Positions 10,901 to 23,900 of a stretch of DNA of 64,000 bases are shown here, piece after piece. Each line of letters opens with the position of its first letter. Within the stretch, counting starts at the first letter, position 1. The translations under genes were made by a program, and so were the position numbers. The DNA is from Gymnorhina tibicen (taxonomy: Eukaryota; Chordata; Aves; Passeriformes; Artamidae), in contig VXAZ01001836.1 in NCBI GenBank assembly GCA_013399875.1, forward strand, positions 1,550,001 through 1,614,000, given 5' to 3'. Below the pieces are notes generated by a model, which ran no database searches, was not told the DNA's origin, and saw only the letters and a list, made by a program, of their open reading frames with translations.

Positions 10901-12469
10901 ATGTCTCAAAACAGAAAGTGTTACTCATTTTCTAACAAGAATGTGAGAAAAGCTATGTATACTTGAAAGCGTTTGAAAGGAAGATAAAAAATAATTCATT
11001 GTACATGAGCAATGTTCAGCCCACCATAATATTTAGGTTAACACAGCCCACTAGAGCTAGAGCTCTAAGCAAAAACAGCCTCAGTTATTGAAGCCTGATC
11101 TACAAGGCATGGTGACAGTCCAGCTTAAAGTTATTTTCTTTTCTTTGCTTCAACAGGGCTTTTTTACGAACACGATCACATGAATTAACATACTGTCATG
11201 TTTAGTGGTGCCTTTTCCTACAGTTGTGTGGGTAAGAATAGCAGATGTCTAGGGCACTAGATAGGCTAGAGGGTTTTGGAAGAAAATGGATTATTTGAGC
11301 CATTTAAGAGTCAAAATCTCACAAAGAGAGATGTGCATAGCTATGGGACTCCTGCTCTAGTTTAGAGACAGATTTAGGCTAATCAAAACGCTAAACTATG
11401 GCTATAGATAAGAAATAGAAAAGATATTCATTCAAAGAGAATGTTTCACGTGCAGGAAAAATTGAGGTGCCAGTACTATGGTGATCCGGTTAATCCACAT
11501 GAAGCAGCATTGTGTGAGCCAATTCGTCTGGTGCGCCTAGAGAATTCTGACATAAAATGAAAGAGCTGCTTTGTGATGACAGCAACTAGTTAAAAGCAAA
11601 TTGATATACACAGGGTATTCTGTTGGATATAAGATGGAGTGCTCTGGTTTGGTGACACTGCACATCAAGGTTCTCACTCTGTGTGTTGCAGCCATTCATA
11701 TAAGGAATTAAATTCAGGTAGATGGTGAATATTGAATTTGCACTGCTCTGAAGCAGAAAATCTAATCTAATACAGTCATTCTTATATAACTGTTTTCCAT
11801 GAGTGGAATAAAGAACATGCCTTCTCTCGTAAGTGGCAACACAGCTGAAAATGACTGTCAGCTTAACCTCATAAACAAAAACAGTCTGTCACATCTTTTT
11901 CACTTTATTGCTGCTCAAAACAGGAAAAGCTAAGATTCTCTCTATATAGTTCTCGTCTATTTCTCATTAGACAGGAAGCTAAGACCTATTCTCAGATTTC
12001 CTCCGGTGCATCTTTATTTATAACACAGAGATTAATTTTACAGGACATTTCCCAGTTATAGTTATTTTTCTTGCTTCTTTAATTAGGCACCTGTGGGTTG
12101 AAATGTCTTGAGCTTGACATTGTGAGTATACCAAATACCATACCTCTGAGCCTCAGTTTCTTTTTCAGTGGCTTAAGATATTTTAGAAATCAAGCTAGGT
12201 GTGCCATTTTTTGTACAGCCATGTTTTATTTAACTTTTAAAATTTACCTGATGGGAAAATAAAATAAATCAATGGCCTAATAATAGATGTTCTACATTTC
12301 ATACTGTGACTCAGGACTCATTGAAAGATATTATGTATGATGAACCTTTTCAGTAGCTTTTCCTTTCACTAAGATGCAGGGAAATATTTAATGCTTTTTG
12401 TGGTTAGCATTTACTATTTATCATTTAGACTATCATTAGCTGCTTAGAGACCAGGCTTCACAACCCTAG

Positions 12470-13600
12470 ATGCTTGCTGGAAATCTACAGCATGAGAGGT
12501 TAGAAGCTGTTCCACGATGGAAAAGGAAGCCTGGCAGGCAATGCCTGTACATTTCATACCCTCTACTGTCGACTCCGAGACCTGCACGCAGGAGGCGATG
12601 GGAGGAAAAGATGGGCTGGAGGCCCAGGGCAGCTGGGAGCTTCTGCAGGAGCTACACTACGACAGCCTTCAGCAGGATGCCAGGGGCTGTGACAGGCTTT
12701 CCTGGACGTGGGTGTGCGAGCGCACGGATGTGCCTTTATGTTGCACCTGTGCAGCAAAAGACATGTCTGGGAAGTGCTCCAATGGGCTTCGAGCCGATCG
12801 TTTGCCTGAGACATCGTGCCCGAGTCAGCTTTGAGCCCAGGCACTCTGGTTAGAGTGCAGCCAGGGCCCTGGAAGTGTGTGATGATGAAGAGGATCAGAT
12901 TTGCCCTGACTCAGCTGAGGCACGGACTGCTCTGGTTTTGGTTAGGTCTGACGGATTCCTGGGCTGACAGGGGTGCTGGATAAATTTTATACTGTTAGTT
13001 GCAGAACAGCAAAGCTATTACTTACATCAGCTGCCTGAGGACTGTGACGGCTGAGTCCCAAACAAGAACAGCTGAGGTTCGATTTGAAGGTGGTGGGTCT
13101 GGGAAGGGCTTTGGGATTTGGGTGACAAAGGCCTCCAGCTTAGGCCTACAGCCAGGACAGACAGTGTCCCACACGTTAAGAGCGGAATTGAAGGTAAGTT
13201 TTACAGCACTAGCTATAAATTTACACCAGAAGAGACTGTAGATGAAGGTTTAGAACATGTATCTTTGTGGCTCAGTAAAAGTGCTGTTGCTGTTTCTTGT
13301 AAGAGACCGCAGCCTTTGTGCCAAGCCAGCACCATGGGCCTCAGGACCCATCCCGCTTTATCTGAACTTGTCTTGGCATGCCTAGAGGTTTGGTTTAGCA
13401 TGGGACAGCAATTATTTAATGACCTGATGACTATTCCCTATTTTGCTTTTGCTTTTGTACAATTTTTGTATTATTGCATGGTTTAACAGTTCCATGTATT
13501 TTTGTAACTGACAGGCAGCAGCGACCATTATGGGTACTACTGGGCAGAACAAACTGTCTCTGACCCTACAATAAAATGCTATGCAGAGGAGTAAAGGCAT
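12470..13600. other. GC-richer block of unknown function in intron 10
   Basis: The composition rises clearly above the surrounding intron, mainly across 12.47-13.2 kb, with several CpG sites. Overlapping open frames occur at 12470-12853 plus, 12517-12834 plus and 12563-12844 minus, but none shows a domain I recognise. On the plus strand there is a consensus-like splice donor (AAG/GTAAGT near 13191-13198) and an AATAAA at about 13571-13576. These would suit a plus-strand noncoding transcript antisense to PRKN, but no acceptor was established and no poly(A) tail marks a retrocopy. Function unknown. Confidence 0.4.
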
Positions 13601-15799
13601 GGGATGATAGAAGAGGCCTTGAAAGCAGAGGCACAGGATGATATGGGAGGCCACAGCATTATAAACCACTCTCAGGTGATCAGTTACCCAAATACAGCCT
13701 TGAAAGATAAAAACAGTCTTGAGGACAACAAAGAGAACAAAGGCATTACCAACTTGGGTAAAACACACCAACGTTGGCTTGTACATCAGGGAAGGAGTCT
13801 GTTAACAAACACATAAGACTGACTCCAAGCAGATTATACAGTAAGAAGGAAAAAAATCCTTTAATATCAACATCATGCTCCTTCTGGTAAAGGATTCACC
13901 ATGCCAGCCCATTCCAGACTGCAGCTATTGGGCTATTGAACGCAGAGAAGCAGTGGAAGGTTAAAAACAACACTAGGGAAATGGGTGTTACCAGAAAGTT
14001 TGCATATCCTTTATTTTAACTATGTGTAATTTGAACTGTAAATCCTAATGTTATTGTAAATGGACTGAAAAGACTTCATTGATTAGCTTTCTAAGACTTT
14101 GATAAAATTAGCAATACATTTTTTATTTTGCATGTACAGTGAACACGGTCTGAAATTAACACCTTCAGCAGGTAATGAGATTTTCATTGTAATAAAATGG
14201 CAGAAATTTACACAACCTAGTCTGTAACCTGTGTACAAGAAATGGGTAACAATTTTTAGCTGCATCAGTAGCTAAAGATGAGTGTTTAGTGAAGAATTTT
14301 GCTGGATTGCATGGATTGCAGGGCCAGACTTGCTAGAACTGGCTGGAATTACGGCTTGAACTAAGACTAGGTATGTTCTGACAGGATTTTTAAGGAGTTT
14401 GGGTTGGAGCTTGGAGCAGAAGAGACCACTGGGCAAACTTTAAGAATTCAGACACCACAGATGTTTAGTCTAGGCTTAGGTTTACAGCTGTTGCTTGCCT
14501 ATCATTAATGGTAGAGTTTGTTCAAATGAGAGGAACTAGATTTTTGTCTGGGTTTTCTACAAAGACTGCCAGACCGGTTTATGGAATGATGAATTAGACA
14601 TCAGATTTTCTTTTAGGTTCAAGCCTTTGAATGCAGGTTATAGGAGGTATTTGTGTACAGCTGTAACTATAGAAATCTATCATGATGTTTAATTTATTCT
14701 CTTTACTAAATTCACAGCAACTTCTGAAAAGCAAACTTGCTAAAAAGCAGTCTTTTTATAATTACACACTCATTGGTTTGGTAGGACAAGATAATCAGCA
14801 GCTTCTTGGAGAAAGTTTGTCCACAGAACCATCTATAAACATACTTTTTAATAACACATTTCATCCAGTTTGTGTCATGTATTTTTTCCCCAAACATTTA
14901 TGGCTCATTGCCCCTTATTCTATTCACTTATTTACATAGGCACCACTTTTACACCAGCGTCATTGCTATTGCTATTACAGTTTACCTTGATGGTGTCTTA
15001 CCAACATGCCCAGCAGCAAAACCATCCTGGAAGCTACTCTGAAAAAGTTCAAATCTAATACGTGGTCACATTTTATTGTCCAGTTGCTAGTGAGCAAGAA
15101 GGTTCATTGCTTATCCTTGTAAAAGGAAAACCATCTAGAAAGGTTTTGTGCTAGGAAAGCTAGGCTAATTTTAAGGTGGGGACTTACAGAGGAAGCTGGT
15201 TTATGACTAGATTACCCACCAGCACAGACTGTCTGTGTGAGGTTAAAAGAGGCCAGGAACCTTGGTTTTGTGGTGTACATAGCAGGGACTATGCGGTTAT
15301 TTCTAAACCTAAATCTGGCTGGAGTCACCTTAACTGTGTCATTGATTCCATCATGCACACTGTGCCTTTTAATTCATCAAATATGATTACTTCTGTCGTC
15401 CCGAAGTTCAAACAGCTCCAGGAGGCTGCAGTGGTTTTACAACAAAGCTTCTCAACTGATATTGCCACAGATAAATTTTATTTTCCTTGAAATAATGTAA
15501 TTTACACACTAAGATGGGAAATAATCAGTCCTGCACCAGTGAGTAAATGTTTAAGATAAGCTTCCAATGGCCTGTCTGGGCTAAAAATGGACATTTCAGC
15601 AGAAAGAGAACATTTTATCCTTCCCAATGGGCCATGCAATATCTGTGCACAGACCTGAAAGGCCATGATATGCCAGTAGTTAAAGCTGGGCTGCTGTCTG
15701 CATGCTTGCTGCTGAGTTTGCCTTTTCTACCCCAAGCAGCAAGTAATGCCCTTTGGCTTCCCACCATTTTATGCTTCCAGTTCTTTTATTTGGAATAGC

Positions 15800-16660
15800 T
15801 TTCGAAGATCCACATGTGGCACCTGCTTTGTCCCTCCTATGCCCTGCAGTTGCGGTTGCTCTCTTCCTTCCTCCTGCCAACTGACCCCATTTCCCCTTCC
15901 ACCCTTCCCTACCCTCCTTCACAGTCGCACCAGCTACACTCCCCTCTCTTTACCTCAGGCTTCCTCCTCCCTCCTTTTGACATCTGCTCTGCTCAAGCAC
16001 AGGCCCATTTCACCACCACCACCATTTATGTTTCCTGGACCCTCATAGCTGTGCCGTGTCATCTCACATCTCTATTTCTTTTCCTCTTTCTGGAGCTTCC
16101 GCTCTATCTGACAGGTCATAGTCCCTTCCTGTCAGCTCTTGGCTTTCATAGACACTCAAATGCCTTTGTATCAGACTCTACCTCTCCTTCACAGGGATCT
16201 CCTTCTCCAAGTCTCCCAAATGTGTGCCAGGCTCTGAGGGTACCATCAGACCTTGCTGTCCCAGTTGCCTGCTAATCCCAGCAGCCTGTTCATGGCTCAG
16301 GAACCCATGTCAGTGCCTGGTGACACCACAGCAGGCCCTGTCTCCAGCTCCTATGACTGCCCAGCCCAGTCATAGGTCATCTCTGGACCCACCTGCCACC
16401 ATTGTGGCTCATCCCTGTCCTCAGGCCCTGCCTTGACACATGGAAAGTCCCCAGGAAGTGCCCTGGCACACACTGGGAGCACTGCATGGAGTGCCACCAC
16501 AGCTCTTCCTGCTCTCTATGTTGTCATCAACTACTGGTCACCCGATTCCTCCACAACAACTCTCCTTTTTTGTTTTTCTTTCAACTTTTTCACACTCCTC
16601 ATGCTCCACCACGTTTACCTCTGTCAGGCTGACTTAGGCCTGAACCTGTCCACAGTGTTT
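15800..16660. other. Pyrimidine-rich (C/T on plus strand) block
   Basis: For about 850 bases the plus strand is strongly enriched in C and T, with many runs such as ctcccctctcttt. This removes many stop codons and leaves chains of overlapping open frames on the plus strand (15814-16275 is the longest, 153 codons). The predicted peptides are Pro/Ser/Leu/Cys-rich as expected from such composition and show no domain. I treat them as noncoding. The origin, whether degenerate repeat, old insertion or structural DNA, is not evident. Confidence 0.55.
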
Positions 16661-17530
16661 CCTCTCACGTTGTTGAACACTGGAGACTGGCAGGCATTTG
16701 CAGAAATGTGAAGGCAAGAGAAGGTCCTTTCACTACTGCAGCCACTGCAGGCTAAAGTAAATCCTGCATTTTTCTTATAGGAAGTATTTCCCTGAGACCG
16801 ATTGCATATCCTGCACTTGTTCTGGAGAGGAACAGTTTAGTGGAAGTGTGTCTGTCCTTAAATTTGACTGGCAGGAGTTGTGACAATATCTCTTTATAAA
16901 ATAAATGATATGGAAGAGATCCAGACAGGAGTCAAACTGCACGAGCTGGAGACAACCCTGGAAGTGTATTATTCCTACCTTGAAACAGACCACAGTCAAA
17001 GATAAAACCTTCTCACTGCCTCACCAAGCACTACAATCACAGCAAGTCAGGTCTGACACACAGACCTATGCACCTGGCAGGCGGTGCCAAGTGGAACAGA
17101 CAGCCTGAAAGCACAGGTGGATAAATGTTTACACTAATCTCAGTGAGAGAGATGGAAACTGTCCTAGAGGCCCTGCTCTCCATACTTGCCCCCCGAAAGG
17201 TTTGTGTGCCCGGTACGGGAGTGCTGTGTGCAGGGCGGCGCTGCAGTGATGCTGGGCGGGTGAAACCAGCATCTCACCAGCACCTGAGCCTGCTCTGCTT
17301 CTGCTACCACTCCGTTTCCTCGCCTGGCTAAGGAAAGGCAAGGAAAACATTCCTTCAGTGGCACAGCACCGCCTCGTGGAGAAGTTTAATTAGTGCAGCT
17401 CTCAGTTTCTCAGGGGAAGAGAAGGCATACGTAAGTCAATTAACTTCAGCTTAAACTGGAGTTCCAATGAATCCTGCGTAGTCTGTGGTCTTGTCTGTGC
17501 AGGGGAACTGACTTGCATAGGTGCAAGAGT

Positions 17531-17552
17531 TATTCTCTATGTATAGAGAATA
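17531..17552. repeat. Short perfect inverted repeat
   Basis: Arms of 9 bp (TATTCTCTA and its complement) around a 4-base loop TGTA. Small enough to be chance in AT-rich sequence. Confidence 0.85.
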
Positions 17553-19522
17553 TACTATCATTTAGGTATTCTGGAATAGTTCTTTGAGTGTACAGGAAAT
17601 TTTTCAGGAACAGCAAGAATATTCATATAACACTGGAACTGCAAAAGTAGTCAACATTGCTAAGTTAACAGGTCCAATTGGGTGCAAATCATGTGCTGAG
17701 ACTGAATCAGACGGATGAAGTGCTCCCATGGTTATAAGGAAAAGCTAAGGCAATATTCAAATATTTAAAAGAAATGACTTCTTCCTGTGGTATTCCGATT
17801 CTTCCTGGCATACCTTTATCTCTGCCCTACAACATAAAAATTACATGAACTCTAGCTTTCACAGAGCCAACATTGTTGAACTCACTTGTAACGTGCCACG
17901 ACAACTTTCAGTACTCTAGGCAAAAATCTAAGCATTAATAACTTAATGAATGTAGAGCTTTCTGTTCATGTTGAGATGCATTCATGTCCTAGCTCAATTT
18001 AAATCAGGTAAGACATTGGGCCTTGATCTCCTACTGTCTTAGGCTGTTGGATGCTTTAAGCATCTCTCAATGTCTCTGTTGAAGTTGCTTTGTTTTTATG
18101 TAAGTGTGAATGGGAACTGGAAGTCTGCTCTAAGGCTACTGCAAATGAAATTAAACTGTTCTTCATAGAGGGCAGCTAAGCTGCAAATCTCCTTATTATA
18201 TATACATATGGCTTCAAAAAATGGGTTGCACAAATTCATGTAAAAAAAAATTGCTGATAGCTACCAAACATAAAATACCACATCCGCATCACAAATCATT
18301 AGAGACTGGGAAAGTAGATGGATTTTGGGTCTAATACAATAGACATGTTCCAGGGCAACAGAGGTAGATACCCTGATTGACAACTAGGATACAGACTGTT
18401 TCATTCTGTCTCAACCAGTGCTAATTTTTTTTATAAACTAGAAGAGCTTCACTGAGGAAGGTTAAAGAGAAGCATCTCTACATAGGTCATGGCGTAGTGT
18501 AATGTCTGCAAAGTATGGCATATGAACCATCTCCAGGTAGCACACGGCAAAGATTCCCAGTAGAACTTCAGCTCCCTGCCAGTCTCTGTGTTCAGTGAGT
18601 CCCCAAAAGCCAGCCTCAGACAGAGCCTGCCTGCAGGCAGTTACAGGAGCTTGGCAAGCCTCTCTGAGAGCTGGCTGGATGCAAATCCTCATCAGCACCT
18701 GCCCACAAATCTTTATCTGCCACAGATAAAGGACTGTGTGGGGGCTCAGGGTTTGAGTTTCCTCTCAGCATCAAACCTGCCACATATCTGAGTACCAGTT
18801 TTCTGCTTCCTAGTTGTGCACCCAGGGCATCAAGCTGTGAGATATTTAGGGGGTATGTTTCCTGTTCTTTCCACTTCCCGCTTTCTCCTTTTTTTAATTT
18901 TTTTTTTTTATTTTTAGTTGGAAGGACTGTGGTTTACATGATTTATTTATTTCAGGGAAAACTTGAATCTCAAAGAGAAATGCCAGGACAGAAAAACTAT
19001 TTTTTGTCCAGGTCTATAGCTACAATAGCTACAAAATTATAGAGCAGCCTAGAATAATTATCATCTAACAGCTTGCAGCCTAGACAATCTATTTTTTATT
19101 TCTGTAAGCTAAAACATAAATTATCAATAGTGTTTTCTGCATAGGCTGTATAAAAGCCCTGTTATTCGGCCCAAACCCACATGATTTCCTGACTGGTGCA
19201 CTGAAAATAAGCTGAAACAGAGCAAGACTATAGAAAGCCTTTCAAAAGTGTTCACATTGAATAGAGACAACCCTAGAAGCCCACTGGGAAGGCCTTTTCT
19301 TTATCAACTGATGGCAGAGCCCTCTGTGTTCCTGACAGAACTCAGCTACTCTATCAATCAAAGAGACTGAAATCCACAGCAAAGCCAATTCGGCAACTCC
19401 GACGGCTGGAGTAATTCAGCATGAACATAATTGCTTTTGCTCAGGATTATAATTAGGATCCATTTGACAAAGGTCACTCTGGCTGGGCCAGGGAAAATGA
19501 TCAGGAGTTGTGAGATCCGTAC

Positions 19523-19609
19523 CTTCTGGGCCATGGCTCCCTGTGGGCTGAGGAGAGAGTTGCACTCCCCTTCATGATATTCTTCTTTACATTCACGGCA
19601 GAACATGGA
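19523..19609 (-). CDS. PRKN: PRKN exon 10: second half of the IBR zinc-binding domain
   Basis: Internal coding exon of parkin, 87 bp, phase 0 at both ends. The acceptor AG lies at 19611-19610 after TTGTTTTCC and the donor GT at 19522-19521 (GTACGG). It encodes SMFCRECKEEYHEGEC and a variable tail ending in AMAQK. The cysteines and histidine equivalent to human IBR zinc ligands C365, C368, H373 and C377 are all present. The exon is 3 bp longer than the 84-bp human exon: one extra residue falls in the weakly conserved linker between IBR and REP, just before the junction. No other GT nearby would restore the human length. Joined to exon 11 the frame reads through without a stop. Confidence 0.95.
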
Positions 19610-22600
19610 CTGGAAAACAAACCAAAGCATGGCAGTCATAAAAACACATTAGGGACATAGACAGCAGGTTACAATCATGAAGAGTCATACAACAGATGAT
19701 CCCTTGCCCTTCTCTTTCCATTAAATTCCCATAATCCTCCTAATTGTGCATCTTATTATACACTCTGATCATTAACACAACAATTTTGCTGTTATTATTA
19801 TACATTTCATCAGTGAAGTAATGTAAATGCCATTATTAAAAATGAGATTTTGCTACATGGTTCATTTAGGGATGTAAAGTCATACTTGATACTTCTGGGT
19901 GTGCTTTTCCTGCTGTGAAATCTATTTATAGAAGAAGGGTGAGGGCTGAAAAAAGCAGTTCTGCTGTATAGTGTTTGCTAATGGAAATACTCTATTCGTA
20001 GCTCCGAATCAAATGTCTTCTCTATGGAAAACTATTGCTGACTGCTAGGGGATGACCACTTTATAAAAGGCCATATGAAATACCATTTTCTAGGAAATTA
20101 TATCCTTGCCATAGACCTTTAAGATGGTTTTAAAAAATCCATAGAAAGAACACAATGATAGGATACTTAAAACAGGGTTTAGGGATCTACCTCTAGACCT
20201 TTATTGCATTTTTAGCAATTGTTCTGGTTGCATCTTCCTTAAATAACATTATTCTTTACATAAGGCTTCATTGAAAAGTAATGTCTTTTCCAGGTAAGCG
20301 AAACAATTGTTCCTAGTTCAGCCTGACTACCTCTGCCACCTAAAGTGGTTCATATGTATCAGGTTTGATGCCTTTTTTTAAACTCTAAAATGAAGATATC
20401 TGTCTTGACATGTGTCAAAATCTTTGACCCATCAACGCTGCATTAAATTCTGTGTCCTTGCAGGTAAGGGGAAAAGTCAATAATGTGGAATGGGTCTCTC
20501 TTATGCTGTTTTAAAGCTATGCTGTCTTGATGAGACTCCAGACTCTGAAAGATCTCTCAGCAGTAAGCCGTTCTGACTGGTATTATAAGCAAGACTGATA
20601 AAACAGCCTTGATTTTTAGATACAGAGCTGCATTCTCATGTAATGAATAAAGGATATCAGGAGGACATGACACTAGAACATTTGTCTGCCAGTAATTCCA
20701 GCTTTCGTATTTTAATTTTGAACTCTTTCAAGCTGTATTTTCACATTTCTAAGAAGCACTGAAAATCATATTTTATTGTCATGCTAAAGAAACTGCACTT
20801 AATGAAAAGAAGCATCGTGCAAGTCCGAAAGAATTGATCCTGTTATTCAGAAAGTCAGGGAAATTTGGAGCAGTGGAGCGGAGTGAGTGTTCTAACTTCC
20901 AGAGATATCAAACCTAATCACTTGTTCGCTTTCTTGTCACTTGTCTCCTCTATTTTGTCAAGGATCTAACATGTTTTGTTTTACTTCAACTAACACTGAT
21001 TTGTAAATTCACTTGTGGTTGTTAGCAAACAGCTTCACAATGGAGGGACTTTTTTGCAGGGTATGTTGTATGGGAGGCTGCATTGCTGTAATAGAGCATC
21101 ATTTAAATACAACAACGATTTGCAGTGCATTAAGTGGTCAAAAGTTTTGGGCATGCTAAGCACTGCTCAAACACATGCAGAGATTTACTTTCTGTCTGGA
21201 TACCTAAGGTCTTAAAGACTTGTTATCCCTTAATATTTAAGGTTATGCCCAGGTTTAATTGAATTTCCTACTGTGCATCCTACTCTCTTTTTCCTTTGTG
21301 ACTTTATTTCCTTATGAGCACATCTGACTGACAACATTTGTCTGATAGGGTTTTGTATACACTTGCTTTATCACTGCCTTATCACACAATGCCTCCACAA
21401 GCACAAAGCTTGCTTTCCTTACTGCAATCTCTCTTTTCCCATGCAAGCACAATTTTAAACCTTTCATAAGCATTGAAAAGGGAGAAATAATGAAGAAAGA
21501 GAATAAAAACAACCAGGGCATATATTTTGGAGAGACATTCTGGCTGGCTAGTTTATGTGGCAATGGTGTTTATTATAATAATAAAATTCATAGGCTCATG
21601 CAGTACTATTTAAGACGTGAAATGCATTTTCTCATTATAGAGGCCACATTTTATACTTGCCTTTGAAATAAATTATCTTCAGTACCAATGTTACTGGTGT
21701 TTTCCCTGCGGGCCTATTGGAAACATTCATGAGTGTATAACTGGGCCTTTCACTAGCAATTGTATATCCTGCAAGCAGGTCTGTGAGTGAGCCTGCCACA
21801 TCCTTGTAATGAAACAAAGCCTGATTTTTTTTGTGAGACAGGATACTCTTTTCACATCTTATTAGATAATGGATGAGATGTAGAATCAGTTCTGTGGCAA
21901 AGAAACACCCTGGAGGCTGATCGGTTTGTCAGAATAAATAGGCATCTCCCAACAGAAATGCATTAAGCACTCCCTTTTTATGGCAAAGCAGGCATCATAA
22001 AGAAAAGGCATGTCACTTACAACAAAGAGCAGTTTTTGATAGTTTTATTCATTTTTTACTTTTACATACAGAAAAATATGATAATAAAGTGACGAAAATA
22101 TGATAAATTTTCAGTAACAAAATACAGTTGCAGTAAGCAACTGCAAAAATGCTGTCAGTTAACTTGTATTTTATGGCTTCATTAATATTAATACTGTTAC
22201 TTTGCCCTTGGAAAGGAAAGGATTTGATGTTCAGTCAGGATTTAATACTTTTGCATAAATTTAATATTAGTAAGTGTTTAAAATTACTATAAGTAGTGTA
22301 ATTACTAATAATAGTCACACTTTCTTTTCCTTCTTGTGCCAAAAAAAGACTGGCAGATTGCTGTGATAATATAAACAGCATATAAACTTTCCATGTCTTT
22401 ATGGATTTAGCACTTGCTGTTGTTACCCTTGAAAGATTCTCTGGCTGGAAAACAACCAACAAAAAGAATAAATCCCAAAGGTTCAAACCTACCCCTGCAT
22501 TAAAAAGAGGATTAGCAGGGAAATCCCCAAAGCACTTAAGGGATTTAGGCACTGGAAATTAATATAACCTGTGTGTGGGCTATTACAGGCTTTTGAATAT

Positions 22601-23609
22601 CTGTAAAAATGTATGAGATAGGCCCAAGCAAAAATCCTAAATCCAGTGACCTCAGAAAAGGGGGTATTAAAAACCTCAACAGGGATTCAGATCCCATTTT
22701 TAAAATCCTCCTATCGTTATGATTATTCAAACAAAAGGTAAAATCAGACCAAACTCCAGTCACTTCTATGGAATTCAAACCCCACAGATGATGTCTGCAG
22801 TGATGCTGAATAAAAACTAGGGTGGTGAAACTAAGCTCCAGTCTCAGTTATTCCTGACTGGCCCATTTATAGTGTTTTAAGTTTGGAAGTCAGAGCAGAA
22901 TGTAACTCTTTTTTCTGGATGAAAGGAAAATGAGTTTGTCACTTGCATGCTATGCTGGTTGGTTTTTTAGAAATAAGATTTTACCATTTCCTTTTTCACA
23001 ACATTTCAAAGATTTGCTTTCCCTTGGATTAAGCACCACAGCTCTCACTCTCCCTTGCCTACTGCAAATGCCTTTTCTTTGGTCTCTGATAGTATCTCCC
23101 TATAGTGCTTATAAATATTACTGTTAAAATTATCTTTCTTCCAACTGCAATAAAATATTCCCATTCCCTGCACAAAGCTTCAAGTTTGAGCTCCCTTCTG
23201 TTATTTTAAAGTTACTCCTCAACTCAGATATTCCTTTTCTTTCTCACCCTTACCTCCTTCCATGTGTCTGCACAGCAGAACGCAGGGAAGTTTGCAGTGA
23301 GGCAGTCATAGACAAGGTTTAATCTCCAGCACTGCAGGTACACTGCTAGGGACTTCTGTGCAAGTTACAACTCAAGCACATACCCAGATTTCTTACCAGC
23401 CTTCTGCAATCCATGTTGAAATCTGAACTATCATTTCTTCCCTCCTATAGTTACCACTATTGGCTTTGTACTGAAGACAGACTATGTTTTGGCCAAGGTG
23501 TGTCTTCCAAAACATTCACATCCAGAGTACAGACATCAGGTGAGGAAAGATGCACTCATACCTCTAGTACAGTGTTTTATTGGCTTTTCAAAATAGCTTT
23601 TAAAATCTG

Positions 23610-23900
23610 TATCTGATGTCTGCTTTGAGTTCTTCTAGTTTCAGCTTCCAGCCACTGCTTTCTGGTTTGCATTTCTTTGCTAAAATAAAGAGCCTTTCAG
23701 TATCCCATACATTCTTCCTGTGAAGGTACTTATGTACTGCAATCAAGATACCTCTGAATCTTGTTTAACCTAAACAGAGAAACTCCTAAGCTTCTCGCTG
23801 GTTAAACCATTCTTCCTCCTTCTCTCCTCCAGCCCCAAATCATATTCATTGCACTTATCTGAGGATTGTCTTGTTTTTGTCACTAGTTATATTTGACTAA
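23610..23900 (-). mobile_element. Ancient CR1/L3-type LINE fragment (3' end)
   Basis: Read on the plus strand, the block around 23720-23800 (gtgaaggtacttatgtactg, then 'aatcaagatacctctgaatctt' and 'taaacagagaaactcctaag') follows the order of the antisense 3' part of old CR1/L3-type LINEs. It is diverged, with no usable reading frame. Boundaries are approximate. Confidence 0.55.

Larger units (their letters stand above)
6844..19522 (-). other. PRKN: PRKN intron 10
   Basis: A 12.7 kb intron with GT donor at 19522-19521 and AG acceptor at 6845-6844. It contains a CATA microsatellite near 7.8 kb, a GC-richer block at about 12.47-13.6 kb, a pyrimidine-rich block at about 15.8-16.66 kb and a short inverted repeat near 17.54 kb. 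The stretches 7.9-12.4, 13.6-15.5 and 17.6-19.5 kb look like unique AT-rich intron; I see no exon, RNA gene or clear repeat in them. Open frames here, such as 6834-7247 minus, 9235-9507 plus and 13412-13786 minus, show no recognisable domain. Confidence 0.88.

Noticed and set aside
12135..12170. MIR-like string 'cctctgagcctcagtttctt'
   Set aside because: Only about 20 bases match; flanks do not continue the SINE pattern well enough to call it.
12517..12834. 105-codon open frame in the GC-richer block
   Set aside because: No recognisable family, competing frames on both strands of similar length, and composition alone explains its length.
15746..16711. Chain of overlapping plus-strand open frames that could look like a gene
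   Set aside because: They follow from low purine content on the plus strand; they switch frames, lack domains and have no supporting splice structure.
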